Assembly (NCBI RefSeq): GCF_050314255.1
Contig: NZ_JBNPMZ010000019.1
Span: 1-55,043, forward strand
DNA length: 55,043 bases
Source of the DNA: Claveliimonas sp034178805
GTDB taxonomy: Bacteria; Bacillota; Clostridia; Lachnospirales; Lachnospiraceae
Direction of reading: 5' to 3'
Shown here piece after piece: positions 24,247 to 31,703 of this stretch (position 1 is the first letter of the stretch; each line of letters begins with the position of its first letter). Made by a program: the position numbers and the translations under genes. A model generated the notes under the pieces. That model did no database searches. It was not told the DNA's origin and was given only the letters and a program-made list of their open reading frames with translations.

Positions 24247-24555
24247 CTATATTGGAAGCTCCAGATAAATATCTTTTCCTTCCTTGATGGAGATTACAAC
24301 TTTTCCGTTTGCAACCTTCACAACCGCGCCTTCCACATTCACTGCTACTGCCGGTGCCTCCGGTGATGTCTCAGCTTCTTCTGCCGGTGCTGATTCTTCT
24401 TCAACGCCATCTTTGTATCCCTCTACATTATCCGGTGTCAGAGGGCATAGGGAATCACTTGTTTTTGTTAATTTTGCGCCGAGAATCTGTCCGATTTTCA
24501 GACATCCGTCAAGATTCAGAAGTCCGGAATCTACCAGTTCATCAAAGATTACCAA
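24247..24555 (-). CDS. Hypothetical protein of the barnase-barstar operon
   Basis: This frame of about 102 residues begins VIFDELVDSGLLNLDGCLKI and has an acidic, Pro/Ala-rich middle (EEESAPAEEAETSPEAPA). It ends with two beta-like strands, GAVVKVANGKVVISIKEGKD. No family is recognised. The only in-frame start is a TTG at 24555 with no clear ribosome site, so the true start is uncertain. A translational start inside barstar, or an unusual codon, may be used. It begins 32 bp after barstar and is followed by a terminator. Being real is likely because of length and operon position, but it is not certain. Confidence 0.5.
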   Translation of the reverse strand: MVIFDELVDSGLLNLDGCLKIGQILGAKLTKTSDSLCPLTPDNVEGYKDGVEEESAPAEEAETSPEAPAVAVNVEGAVVKVANGKVVISIKEGKDIYLELPI

Positions 24556-24587
24556 TCGTTTTTCCGCATATTTTTTATAGATATTCT

Positions 24588-24842
24588 CTATAGATCTTCT
24601 ATATAACAGGGAATTTCCGCATCTTCGATAACCTGCAAAATTCTGACCGCATAGCTGCCTTTTATTTTATTAAAATTCTGAATGACAATCTCAACGTCTT
24701 CCATTTCGGTCAGACAATCATATAAAGCATCCAGATTTTCTCCATAATATTCTGGAAGATGCAGCTGTTTTCTCAGATATTTATGCGCCTCTTCTTCTGT
24801 CTGCATACATTCCGCATCTAAAACATATTCCATTCCCCTCAT
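24588..24842 (-). CDS. Barstar-family barnase inhibitor
   Basis: The 84-residue protein matches barstar: LPEYYGENLDALYDCLTEMEDV around residues 30-52 is the conserved inhibitory helix, in which barstar Asp35 and Asp39 plug the RNase active site. The usual Trp before the second Asp is Tyr here. The start overlaps the stop of the barnase gene by 4 nt (ATGA), so the pair is made together. The inhibitor is cytoplasmic, while the nuclease has a lipoprotein signal, so it presumably protects the cell before export. Confidence 0.9.
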   Translation of the reverse strand: MRGMEYVLDAECMQTEEEAHKYLRKQLHLPEYYGENLDALYDCLTEMEDVEIVIQNFNKIKGSYAVRILQVIEDAEIPCYIEDL

Positions 24843-25354
24843 TCCTCCCCGTACAAAAGTTCAAAGGTTTCATAATGATCTTCCGTATAATAAATCAATC
24901 CATCATTGGAATAGACAATTCGTTTGGCACCTCTGTATTTCCCATCTGAGTCAATATCACATTCATAATATTTTCGGTCGGAAGCCTGCGGAAGGCTGCC
25001 CTCATAATTTCCAAAATAGTCTCCGCCAATGCTCTTTCCCGGCGCAACTTCACCAAGATTTCCTGACTGACTGACCCAACCCAGCTTTTTTGCCTCTTTT
25101 TTCGTAATAAAATTATCCGGCAAATGTCCATAGATATGCAGATATGCTGCAACCTCATCCTTAGAGGTATATTCGCCTGCTTCCTCTACCGATATTCCTG
25201 CATCTTCTGCCAATTCACCTGATTCTTCCACTAACTCCACAGATTCTTCTGACGAAACCGCAGAATTCCCCGACGACTCCACAGAACTACATCCTGTAAG
25301 CATACAAAGAAGGAGAACCAGCAATACCAGCATTTGCTTTATAAATTTTTTCAT
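24839..25354 (-). CDS. Barnase-family ribonuclease lipoprotein
   Basis: The 171-residue protein has a signal peptide with lipobox LTGC (Cys22), a Ser/Glu-rich linker (residues ~25-60) and a barnase/microbial RNase domain. LPDNFITKKEAKKLGW is followed by APGKSIGGDYFGNYEG. The catalytic set is retained: Glu131 in YYECDI, Arg145 in KRIVYS and His160 in DHYETF. It should cleave RNA outside the cell while tethered to the membrane, unlike secreted barnase. AAAGAAGAATAGT precedes the ATG, only 1 nt after the upstream stop. It is co-transcribed with the membrane gene before it and barstar after it. Confidence 0.9.
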   Translation of the reverse strand: MKKFIKQMLVLLVLLLCMLTGCSSVESSGNSAVSSEESVELVEESGELAEDAGISVEEAGEYTSKDEVAAYLHIYGHLPDNFITKKEAKKLGWVSQSGNLGEVAPGKSIGGDYFGNYEGSLPQASDRKYYECDIDSDGKYRGAKRIVYSNDGLIYYTEDHYETFELLYGEE

Positions 25355-25355
25355 A

Positions 25356-26216
25356 CTATTCTTCTTTCCCTTTTTCTTTCTGAAGTTCTTCTTCCTCTTC
25401 CACTTGTTTCAGGAAATCTGCATCCTGGTTTTTCAGTCTCGGAATAAGCCGGTTCGCAAATTTTCCCTCGCCACGATTTTTAATGTAGAAGAATCCGATA
25501 ATCGAGAAAACAACGGCACCGACAAAGTTCACCATCAAATCCTTCATGGTATCAATAAGACCGATATCCAGATATCCTCCAAGTCCAAGTGATTGGCCAT
25601 TCACCACAACATCATTAATATCACCTACAATCGTAGGCGTATTGCCTCCTGTCGGATCCAGCATTACGGATGAAATTGTATGTACCACTGTATCTTTCTG
25701 CATATCCAGCAAAAAGAACTGATCCATGCTAAATTCAAAGAATTCCCAAATTACTCCTATGGTCATGGAAAAACAAAATGCCACGATTGCTACAAAAACA
25801 GGGGATAATTTAAAGGAAAATCTCTCATTTCGGTTCAAAATATCAACCAGTGAAAATCCTATTGCCGCCATCAGAAATCCATTTATGGTGTGCAGCATAG
25901 TATCCCATGCCGGAATTTTGATATAATATGCCTGAATTTCTCCTAATATTTCCGCAGCAAATATAAACAAAAGCAATATAATTTCCAGTCCGGTAGGTAA
26001 TTCTATTTTAAAATTCACCTGAATAAAACTCGGAACAATCAAAAGCAGCAGAGTCAGTATACACAGAAATACATTTTCGAAATTCCTGTTAAATATCTGC
26101 AGAATCATCACGAGGATTACCAGCGCACGAAGAATAACATATACCATAAATGAACTTTTGTGTTCTCGAAGCTCCATCTCCAGTGCCTTCGACATCATTT
26201 TAAATTTCTTTTTCAA
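25356..26216 (-). CDS. YjdF-like (DUF2238-type) membrane protein
   Basis: This 286-residue protein has about seven hydrophobic segments and the DUF2238 hallmark pair, WDTMLHTINGFLMAAIGF and GVIWEFFEF, followed by a lumen-like loop and a final membrane span. The C-terminal ~35 residues are highly charged. Its function is unknown. Translation appears to begin at a TTG (26214-26216): AGGAGGAATTGAA lies at ideal distance, and no ATG occurs until codon 7. It is 11 bp after smsB and 1 bp before the barnase gene, making a link between Fe-S assembly and the nuclease genes by transcription only. Confidence 0.75.
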   Translation of the reverse strand: MKKKFKMMSKALEMELREHKSSFMVYVILRALVILVMILQIFNRNFENVFLCILTLLLLIVPSFIQVNFKIELPTGLEIILLLFIFAAEILGEIQAYYIKIPAWDTMLHTINGFLMAAIGFSLVDILNRNERFSFKLSPVFVAIVAFCFSMTIGVIWEFFEFSMDQFFLLDMQKDTVVHTISSVMLDPTGGNTPTIVGDINDVVVNGQSLGLGGYLDIGLIDTMKDLMVNFVGAVVFSIIGFFYIKNRGEGKFANRLIPRLKNQDADFLKQVEEEEELQKEKGKEE

Positions 26217-26227
26217 TTCAATTCCTC

Positions 26228-27154
26228 CTAATTCAAAAAGGCTTCTACAATAACGCCTTCTGCTTCTTCTTCTGTCATTCCAAGGGTACGAAGCTTAATC
26301 AGCTGTTCGTCGTTAATCCTTCCGATTGCCGCCTCATGAACAATGGCAGCATCCAGATGTCTTGCGTTAATTTCCGGAATAGAGCATACCTCTGCATGAT
26401 CCATGATAATAGAATCACACTGAACATGGGCGTGACATTTTGCATTCCCCACTGCCTTCGGATGGAATACCTGTCTGGAATTTCCTTTTGCAACAGATCG
26501 GGACACAATCTGTGCCGAGCTTCCATCCCCATTCATCTGTACTTCCATATTGGACTCTGCCACCTGGTTATCATGGGTCATCAGTTTCTCTACTACGTAT
26601 AATTTCGCATTGGTTCCCAGCTCCACATCCGTCTCACGCACAGTGGAGTCCACACCCTTGATCTGTGCAGTATCCAGTGTAAATACTGCATCTTCTTCCA
26701 AAATAATCTTTGTCACTGGATTCAGCACTCTGGCACCACTGCCGTTACCTTCCCCATAGTGTTTCTCCTCATAACGGACGTTCGCACCCTTTCCCACATG
26801 GAAAGTGTGGATACCATCGTGTCGGCTTTCATTACATCCGCTGTTATGGATACCGCAGCCTGCCACGATCACTACCTCTGCGCCTTCTGCCACAAAGAAA
26901 TCATTGTATACCACATCCGTCATACCGGAAGCATCCACTACCACCGGAATATGAACCTGCTCTCCCTTTGTGGAACCATCGATATACACGTCGATTCCCG
27001 GCTTATCCTCTTTCTTTTTAATCTTGATATGTTCACTGTCACCGTGACACAAAGCAATACCATTGTGCCGCAGATTAAATGCTCCTTCCTGTTTAAATCC
27101 ACTCTCATCTATCTGCTTTAATATTTTCTCTGTAATTCTATCTAATAATGCCAT
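26228..27154 (-). CDS. smsB: SufB/SufD-like scaffold, SMS-type (SmsB)
   Basis: This 308-residue beta-helix protein matches the SufBD core but lacks the long N-terminal part of SufB or SufD. HIPVVVDASGMTDVVYNDFFV, GCGIHNSGCNESRHDGIHTF, HVQCDSIIMDHAEVCSIPEI and HEAAIGRINDEQLIKL follow in the standard order. With a SufC-type ATPase directly upstream it forms the two-gene SUF-like minimal system described for anaerobes, which assembles Fe-S clusters. No SufS or SufU is in this window. GGGAAGGGAAGGAGAAGAAGT precedes the ATG. It is 39 bp after smsC. Confidence 0.85.
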   Translation of the reverse strand: MALLDRITEKILKQIDESGFKQEGAFNLRHNGIALCHGDSEHIKIKKKEDKPGIDVYIDGSTKGEQVHIPVVVDASGMTDVVYNDFFVAEGAEVVIVAGCGIHNSGCNESRHDGIHTFHVGKGANVRYEEKHYGEGNGSGARVLNPVTKIILEEDAVFTLDTAQIKGVDSTVRETDVELGTNAKLYVVEKLMTHDNQVAESNMEVQMNGDGSSAQIVSRSVAKGNSRQVFHPKAVGNAKCHAHVQCDSIIMDHAEVCSIPEINARHLDAAIVHEAAIGRINDEQLIKLRTLGMTEEEAEGVIVEAFLN

Positions 27155-27193
27155 ACTTCTTCTCCTTCCCTTCCCATGGTATTCTTCCGCATA

Positions 27194-27916
27194 CTAGCAG
27201 CCTTCCCTGCAGCAGCAACCCGGTTGATTCCCAAGCAGAGTCGGAAGAATCTCTTCTTTCTCTCCGATTGCTCCGATTTTACCGTCTTCAATTACCATAA
27301 TGCGATCCGCCATCTGAATAATCCGTTCCTGATGAGAAATAAGAATCAGCATTTCTTCCTTTCTCTTATGAATCTCCTCAAACTGATTCACCAGCATAGA
27401 GAAACTCCAGAGGTCAATCCCGGCCTCCGGTTCGTCAAAAATACATAATTTGTGCGGCTTGGCAAGTACTGTAGCAATTTCCAGACGCTTCATCTCACCG
27501 CCGGACAGGGTTCCGTCCACCTCACGTTTCAGATACTCTTTGGCACAAATACCCACTCCACTGAGCATCCTGCACACTTCGCTTTCCGGCAAAGGCTTTC
27601 CTGCTGCCAGAGAAAGAAACTTCTCTACAGTCATTCCCTTAAACCGCGGCGGCTGCTGAAATGCATACCCGATTCCCGCATTGGCGCGATGATCAATATC
27701 ATAATTTGTAATATCCTCACCATCCAGAATAATCTGTCCTGAATCAGCCTGTTCAATTCCCATCAGCACCTTGGCCAGAGAGGATTTTCCTCCACCGTTC
27801 GGACCGGTAATTACCAGCATCTCTCCACTGTTTACTGTGAAACTGATATCCTTTACAATACTTCTCTTTACTCCATTTTCTTCGACCTTAAAAGTCAGAT
27901 TCTTCACTTCCAGCAT
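27194..27916 (-). CDS. smsC: SufC-like ABC ATPase of the SMS Fe-S system (SmsC)
   Basis: This 240-residue ABC ATPase has Walker A GPNGGGKSS (from residue 38), the Q-loop FQQPP, signature LSGGEMKR, Walker B LCIFDEPEAGID and the switch His in LISHQER. DEPEAGIDLWSF is characteristic of SufC-type proteins rather than transporters. It powers the SmsB scaffold. The C-terminus ends PGCCCREGC, with four Cys in the last seven residues, which is unusual and may bind iron or a cluster. GGAGAGGATAATTAAA precedes the ATG. It follows yfcE after 1 bp. Confidence 0.87.
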   Translation of the reverse strand: MLEVKNLTFKVEENGVKRSIVKDISFTVNSGEMLVITGPNGGGKSSLAKVLMGIEQADSGQIILDGEDITNYDIDHRANAGIGYAFQQPPRFKGMTVEKFLSLAAGKPLPESEVCRMLSGVGICAKEYLKREVDGTLSGGEMKRLEIATVLAKPHKLCIFDEPEAGIDLWSFSMLVNQFEEIHKRKEEMLILISHQERIIQMADRIMVIEDGKIGAIGEKEEILPTLLGNQPGCCCREGC

Positions 27917-27917
27917 T

Positions 27918-28484
27918 TTAATTATCCTCTCCTTCTACACTGTCACAGGCAAGCACCTTATATGATTTGCCCTCCAGTGTTTTCCATGTAAATTTCCCAT
28001 TCTCCAGCATCATGTAGCTGTGGTCGCTCTCTTCCTTTGGAATCGCAACGGATCCTGGATTAATATATATTCTTCCATCAAACATCTTACTCATCGGAAC
28101 ATGGGTATGCCCATGAAGCAGGATATCCCCTTCCTTCATCATTGGCGGATTTTCCATGTTAAAATGATGTCCGTGCGTGGCAAAAATCATTCTTCCCTTT
28201 TCATACAGAATACAGTACTCCGCCAAAATCGGGAATTCCAGTACCATCTGATCTACTTCCGTATCACAGTTGCCCCGCACACAGAGAATTTCTTCTTTCA
28301 TCTCATTCAGCATGGCAATCACCGCCTTGGGATCATATTCCTTCGGCAGATCATTTCTGGGTCCATGGTACAGAATATCTCCCAAAAGTAACAGTTTGTC
28401 CGGTTTTTCCACTCTATATTGTTCCAACAGTTTCCGACAGTAATATGCACTGCCGTGTATGTCGGATGCGATCATTATCTTCAT
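27918..28484 (-). CDS. yfcE: YfcE-family metallophosphodiesterase
   Basis: This 188-residue calcineurin-like phosphoesterase begins MKIMIASDIHGSAYYC, with the D-x-H metal motif. It then has LLLGDILYHG (GD), VRGNCDTEVD (GNCD), ATHGHH and HGHTHVP (GHxH), all metal ligands present. YfcE cleaves phosphodiesters in vitro; the natural substrate is unknown. The start at 28484 follows GAGGAGGAATGAG; an ATG five codons earlier overlaps this site. It is the first gene of the yfcE-smsC-smsB-yjdF-barnase-barstar row, since the next gene upstream is divergent. Confidence 0.88.
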   Translation of the reverse strand: MKIMIASDIHGSAYYCRKLLEQYRVEKPDKLLLLGDILYHGPRNDLPKEYDPKAVIAMLNEMKEEILCVRGNCDTEVDQMVLEFPILAEYCILYEKGRMIFATHGHHFNMENPPMMKEGDILLHGHTHVPMSKMFDGRIYINPGSVAIPKEESDHSYMMLENGKFTWKTLEGKSYKVLACDSVEGEDN

Positions 28485-28583
28485 CTCATTCCTCCTCATT
28501 CATATACGCTCCTCACCCGTCCCGGGACGCGAGTTCTAACTGATAGTATAGCTTAGTATTTCGACAAAAACAAGTTTTGAATT

Positions 28584-28600
28584 TTGTCCAAAATGGACAA
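28584..28600. promoter_or_regulatory. Inverted repeat upstream of the nitroreductase gene
   Basis: TTGTCC and GGACAA form a perfect 6-bp pair around AAAAT. It lies 24 bp before a TATACT -10-like hexamer (28623-28628) and would suit a MarR or Rrf2-type repressor. The intergenic region 28485-28671 also has a 12-bp CGTCCCGGGACG palindrome at 28518-28529, and nothing else. Confidence 0.45.
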
Positions 28601-28671
28601 TGCATTTTCCGAAATAAAGAGATATACTAGGATAAAGATGTACCAGGAAATATCAGAAAGGGGAAAACACC

Positions 28672-29190
28672 ATGAACGAAGTATTAAATAACATTTATAC
28701 AAGAAGAAGTATCCGGAAATTCACAGATCAGGCTGTTCCAAAGGATTTAATTGATGAGGTTGTAAAAGCTGGAACATACGCTCCGAGCGGAAAGAATATG
28801 CAGACATATCGTTTCTTTGTTATGCAGAATGCAGATTCCATTCTGAAGCTTCAGGAAGTAGTAGGAAAAGGAATGGAAAATCCGGCATATACATTCTACG
28901 GAACAAAAGCCATTGTAATTGTAGCTGTAGATAAAGAAGCCGTAAATGGTGTAGAGGATGGCTCCTGTGCACTTGAGAACATGATGCTTGCTGCTCATTC
29001 TCTTGGTCTTGGAAGCTGCTGGATCAACCAGTTAAAATATTGTGGAGATAAGCCGGAAGTTTCCGCTTATCTTGATGAGATCGGACTTCCGGAAGGACGT
29101 CGTGTTGTAGGTATTCTGGCACTTGGATATGCCGCTGAAGAGGGAACCTGCCACGCACGCCAGGAAGGTCTTGTAACATATCTGGATTAA
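28672..29190 (+). CDS. Nitroreductase family flavoprotein
   Basis: This 172-residue FMN enzyme reduces nitro groups or other electrophiles with NAD(P)H. It has the family start NIYTRRSIRKFTDQ, GTYAPSGKNMQTYRF for FMN binding, and GLGSCWINQLKYCGD. It is of the compact class found in anaerobes. GAAAGGGGAAAACACC precedes the ATG. It stands alone between divergent yfcE and a terminator. The upstream inverted repeat suggests redox or drug-responsive control, but no regulator gene is adjacent. Confidence 0.9.
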   Translation: MNEVLNNIYTRRSIRKFTDQAVPKDLIDEVVKAGTYAPSGKNMQTYRFFVMQNADSILKLQEVVGKGMENPAYTFYGTKAIVIVAVDKEAVNGVEDGSCALENMMLAAHSLGLGSCWINQLKYCGDKPEVSAYLDEIGLPEGRRVVGILALGYAAEEGTCHARQEGLVTYLD

Positions 29191-29241
29191 TTTGCTATTA
29201 AGGATTTTGTCAATCATACCTAAACTAATAAAAGAAAAGGG

Positions 29242-29287
29242 AAACGGCGTTTCTGAAGCTGAGTCAGGAACGCCGTTTTCTAATTTT
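29242..29287 (+). terminator. Terminator of the nitroreductase gene
   Basis: AAACGGCGTTTCTGA and TCAGGAACGCCGTTTT form a ~15-bp stem with one mismatch around a 7-nt loop. A TCTAATTTTT tail follows. Confidence 0.75.
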
Positions 29288-29299
29288 TCATTTTTTCTA

Positions 29300-29328
29300 T
29301 TGACAACGCTTTTTCACTGCATTATAAT
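29300..29328 (+). promoter_or_regulatory. Perfect consensus promoter of the T-box/trpB transcript
   Basis: TTGACA (29300-29305), a 17-nt spacer and TATAAT (29323-29328) match the sigma-A consensus exactly. The T-box leader follows at once. Confidence 0.92.
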
Positions 29329-29335
29329 AAAGCAA

Positions 29336-29606
29336 AACAAAGAACCGATGAGCAAGAGTAGTAACCCTGACAGCGTATTACCAGAGAGTCGCGAATGGTG
29401 GAACCGCGATAATATTAGTCAAGGCGAATGGACTTGTGAGGGCAAACCGAAATCAGTATTCTCTGACGTAGGGGCGACGGCTTCCGACCGTTATCCTGGA
29501 ACATGTATGACAGTACATGGCTGAGTGCATTCTGAAACAGAATGAACATAGGTGGCACCGCAGGTATATTCCCTGTCCTATATAACATATAGGGCAGGTT
29601 TTTTAT
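29336..29606 (+). ncRNA. T-box riboswitch, tryptophan-specific
   Basis: The leader has the AGAGAG and GGTGGAACCGCG elements of stem I (around 29384-29408). The specifier loop reads GAATGGAC with UGG at 29429-29431, a Trp codon. The T-box bulge sequence AGGTGGCACCGCAG lies at 29550-29563. A Rho-independent terminator follows at 29572-29604, with a 12-bp stem (CCTGTCCTATAT) and T6. Uncharged tRNA-Trp should stabilise the antiterminator and allow transcription of the TrpB-like gene. This accounts for the ~517-bp gap before it. Confidence 0.93.
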
Positions 29607-29707
29607 TTTGCAAAAAATCTTTGTCACTAAAACGTAAAGTCAGCAAAGCTGACTGCTATACTACAGCCCGTACTAAACTCTAATTTTTGAAAGGAAGGTA
29701 AAAAGCT

Positions 29708-31087
29708 ATGACAGACAACAAAAAAATCCCTTACAAAATCTATCTGGAAGAAAATGAGATGCCAAAACAATGGTATAATGTACGGGCCGATATGAAGAAT
29801 AAACCGGCACCGCTTCTCAACCCAGGCACCCTTGAGCCCATGACTGCCGAAGAACTGGGACATGTATTCTGTGATGAGCTGGTAAAACAGGAACTGGATG
29901 ATACAACAGCTTATTTTGATATCCCGCAGGAAATTCAGGATTTTTATAAAATGTATCGTCCATCACCGTTGGTTCGCGCATACTGCCTGGAAGAAGCGCT
30001 GGGAACACCGGCAAAGATTTATTATAAATTTGAAGGAAATAACACATCCGGAAGCCATAAATTAAACTCAGCCATCGCCCAGGCCTATTATGCGAAAAAG
30101 CAGGGGCTGAAAGGTGTTACTACTGAGACCGGAGCCGGCCAGTGGGGAACAGCACTTTCCATGGCATGTGCATACCTTGGTCTGGACTGTAAGGTATATA
30201 TGGTAAAATGTTCCTATGAACAGAAGCCGTTCCGTCGTGAAGTAATGCGTACCTACGGCGCAGATGTTACTCCATCCCCATCCGAAACAACAAATGTAGG
30301 CCGCAAGATCCTTGCAGAGCATCCTGGAACCACCGGAAGCCTTGGCTGTGCCATTTCCGAAGCCGTAGAGGCTGCTACTACCCGCGAAGGTTACCGCTAT
30401 GTACTGGGATCCGTACTCGCACAGGTACTCCTTCACCAGTCTGTAATCGGTCTGGAAACCAAAGCCGCTCTTGACAAGTATGGAATCGAACCAGATATTA
30501 TTATCGGATGTGCCGGCGGCGGATCCAACCTTGGCGGACTCATTTCCCCATTTATGGGTGAGAAATTAAGAGGTGAAAAGGACTACCGCATCATTGCCGT
30601 AGAACCGGCAAGCTGCCCAAGTCTTACCCGCGGAAAATACGCATATGACTTCTGTGATACCGGAATGGTATGCCCTCTTGCAAAAATGTATACCCTGGGA
30701 AGCGGATTCATTCCTTCTCCAAACCACGCCGGAGGACTTCGCTACCACGGCATGAGCTCCATTCTTTCACAGTTATACGATGACAAATTAATGGAAGCTG
30801 TATCCGTTGAGCAGACAGCCGTATTTGAGGCTGCTACGAAATTTGCCCGCATCGAAGGAATCCTTCCTGCACCGGAAAGCAGTCATGCTATAAAGGTTGC
30901 TATGGATGAGGCTCTGAAATGCAAAGAAACCGGTGAAGAGAAGACGATTGTCTTTGGCCTTACCGGAACCGGATATTTTGATATGGTCGCATACGAAAAA
31001 TTCAATGATGGTAAAATGGAAGATTATATCCCGACAGATGAAGATCTGGCCGTTGGATTTGCCGGACTTCCAAAAGTAGATAAATAG
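29708..31087 (+). CDS. trpB: TrpB-like pyridoxal-phosphate enzyme (TrpB2 type)
   Basis: This 459-residue protein matches TrpB2, the standalone branch of tryptophan synthase beta, which makes L-tryptophan from indole and serine. It has GSHKLNSAIAQAYYAKKQG with the PLP-binding Lys, TETGAGQWGTALSMA, and CAGGGSNLGGLISP for the cofactor phosphate. Canonical TrpB is near 400 residues; the N- and C-terminal extensions here are typical of TrpB2. No trpA lies beside it, so it may salvage free indole. AAAGGAAGGTAAAAAGCT precedes the ATG. A Trp T-box directly upstream confirms its link to tryptophan supply. Confidence 0.9.
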   Translation: MTDNKKIPYKIYLEENEMPKQWYNVRADMKNKPAPLLNPGTLEPMTAEELGHVFCDELVKQELDDTTAYFDIPQEIQDFYKMYRPSPLVRAYCLEEALGTPAKIYYKFEGNNTSGSHKLNSAIAQAYYAKKQGLKGVTTETGAGQWGTALSMACAYLGLDCKVYMVKCSYEQKPFRREVMRTYGADVTPSPSETTNVGRKILAEHPGTTGSLGCAISEAVEAATTREGYRYVLGSVLAQVLLHQSVIGLETKAALDKYGIEPDIIIGCAGGGSNLGGLISPFMGEKLRGEKDYRIIAVEPASCPSLTRGKYAYDFCDTGMVCPLAKMYTLGSGFIPSPNHAGGLRYHGMSSILSQLYDDKLMEAVSVEQTAVFEAATKFARIEGILPAPESSHAIKVAMDEALKCKETGEEKTIVFGLTGTGYFDMVAYEKFNDGKMEDYIPTDEDLAVGFAGLPKVDK

Positions 31088-31103
31088 AATAAAATAAATC
31101 TGC

Positions 31104-31147
31104 AAAAAGGCCCACATCCCTGATTTTCAAAGATTGTGGGCCTTTTT
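31104..31147 (+). terminator. Terminator of trpB
   Basis: AAAAAGGCCCACA and TGTGGGCCTTTTT form a 13-bp stem around an 18-nt loop. The T5 is part of the stem. It sits 17 bp past the stop and also faces the tRNA-Leu gene. Confidence 0.85.
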
Positions 31148-31150
31148 AAA

Positions 31151-31231
31151 TGCGGATGACAGGACTTGAACCTGCACGTCGTAGACACTAGATCCTAAGT
31201 CTAGCGCGTCTGCCAATTCCGCCACATCCGC
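31151..31231 (-). tRNA. tRNA-Leu (anticodon TAG)
   Basis: On the minus strand GCGGATG pairs with CATCCGC, with discriminator A. The anticodon arm CTAGA-CTTAGGA-TCTAG gives anticodon TAG. The long variable arm fits leucine. Confidence 0.95.
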
Positions 31232-31532
31232 AGATATGGAACTTAACGTTCCCTTTAAAACAAAAATAGCGCAACCCCTCAAACTCAAGAGTCTACACTC
31301 TTTCACAAAAGTGAGTGTATCTCTGAGATATAAACGAGACATGTTGATTCTATTATACCGAGCGAGAATTGTCAATAGTTATATGAGAAATACATCATTG
31401 CAGACCGGCATGTATTCAGATTGATATTTTGTTAAAATATCCGCAATCTTACTCCTTTCTGTGTGCAACATAGCACATTACAGATGATTCCCCGGCAGTT
31501 TAACTATCGTAAGAGTATCGAACAAAAGGTAT

Positions 31533-31561
31533 AAAAAAACACTCACTCCAAAGAATGGGTG
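31533..31561 (-). terminator. Probable terminator downstream of the PBECR2 gene
   Basis: On the minus strand CACCCATTC and GAGTGAGTG form a 9-bp stem with one mismatch and one wobble around TTTG, then TTTTTTT. It is ~140 bp past the stop codon at 31704. Confidence 0.55.
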
Positions 31562-31592
31562 GCTAATAATCATTATATACAGAAGCAGGAAG

Positions 31593-31614
31593 ACATTTGG
31601 TGGGTGTGCCCATT
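31593..31614. repeat. Degenerate copy of the fab-operon direct repeat
   Basis: ACATTTGGTGGGTGTGCCCA resembles ACATTTGTGGTGTACCCA at 13698-13715, with small insertions and one transition. The adjacent GGGGACG palindrome of the fab copy is absent. It suggests an old, decayed member of the same family. Confidence 0.35.
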
Positions 31615-31703
31615 CCCACATTTCTTTTGACCCATAGGGTGTGTAGCAGCACATTCTCTACTTCAAATATCTCCCTGTTCATTGTATGCTTATTATACAT
31701 CAT

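Larger units (their letters stand above)
31232..31703. other. Gene-free spacer upstream of tRNA-Leu and downstream of the PBECR2 gene
   Basis: No convincing ORF is present. It contains a TATAAT for the tRNA at 31352-31357 (minus), an AT-rich stem at 31418-31449 (AGATTG/CAATCT outside, ATATTTT/AAAATAT inside), the terminator at 31533-31561 and a degenerate copy of the accB-fabZ repeat at 31593-31614. The rest is featureless. Confidence 0.5.

Noticed and set aside
31352..31375. TTGACA and TATAAT upstream of tRNA-Leu(TAG)
   Set aside because: The hexamers are only 12 nt apart, so they cannot be used as a pair; only the TATAAT may be real.
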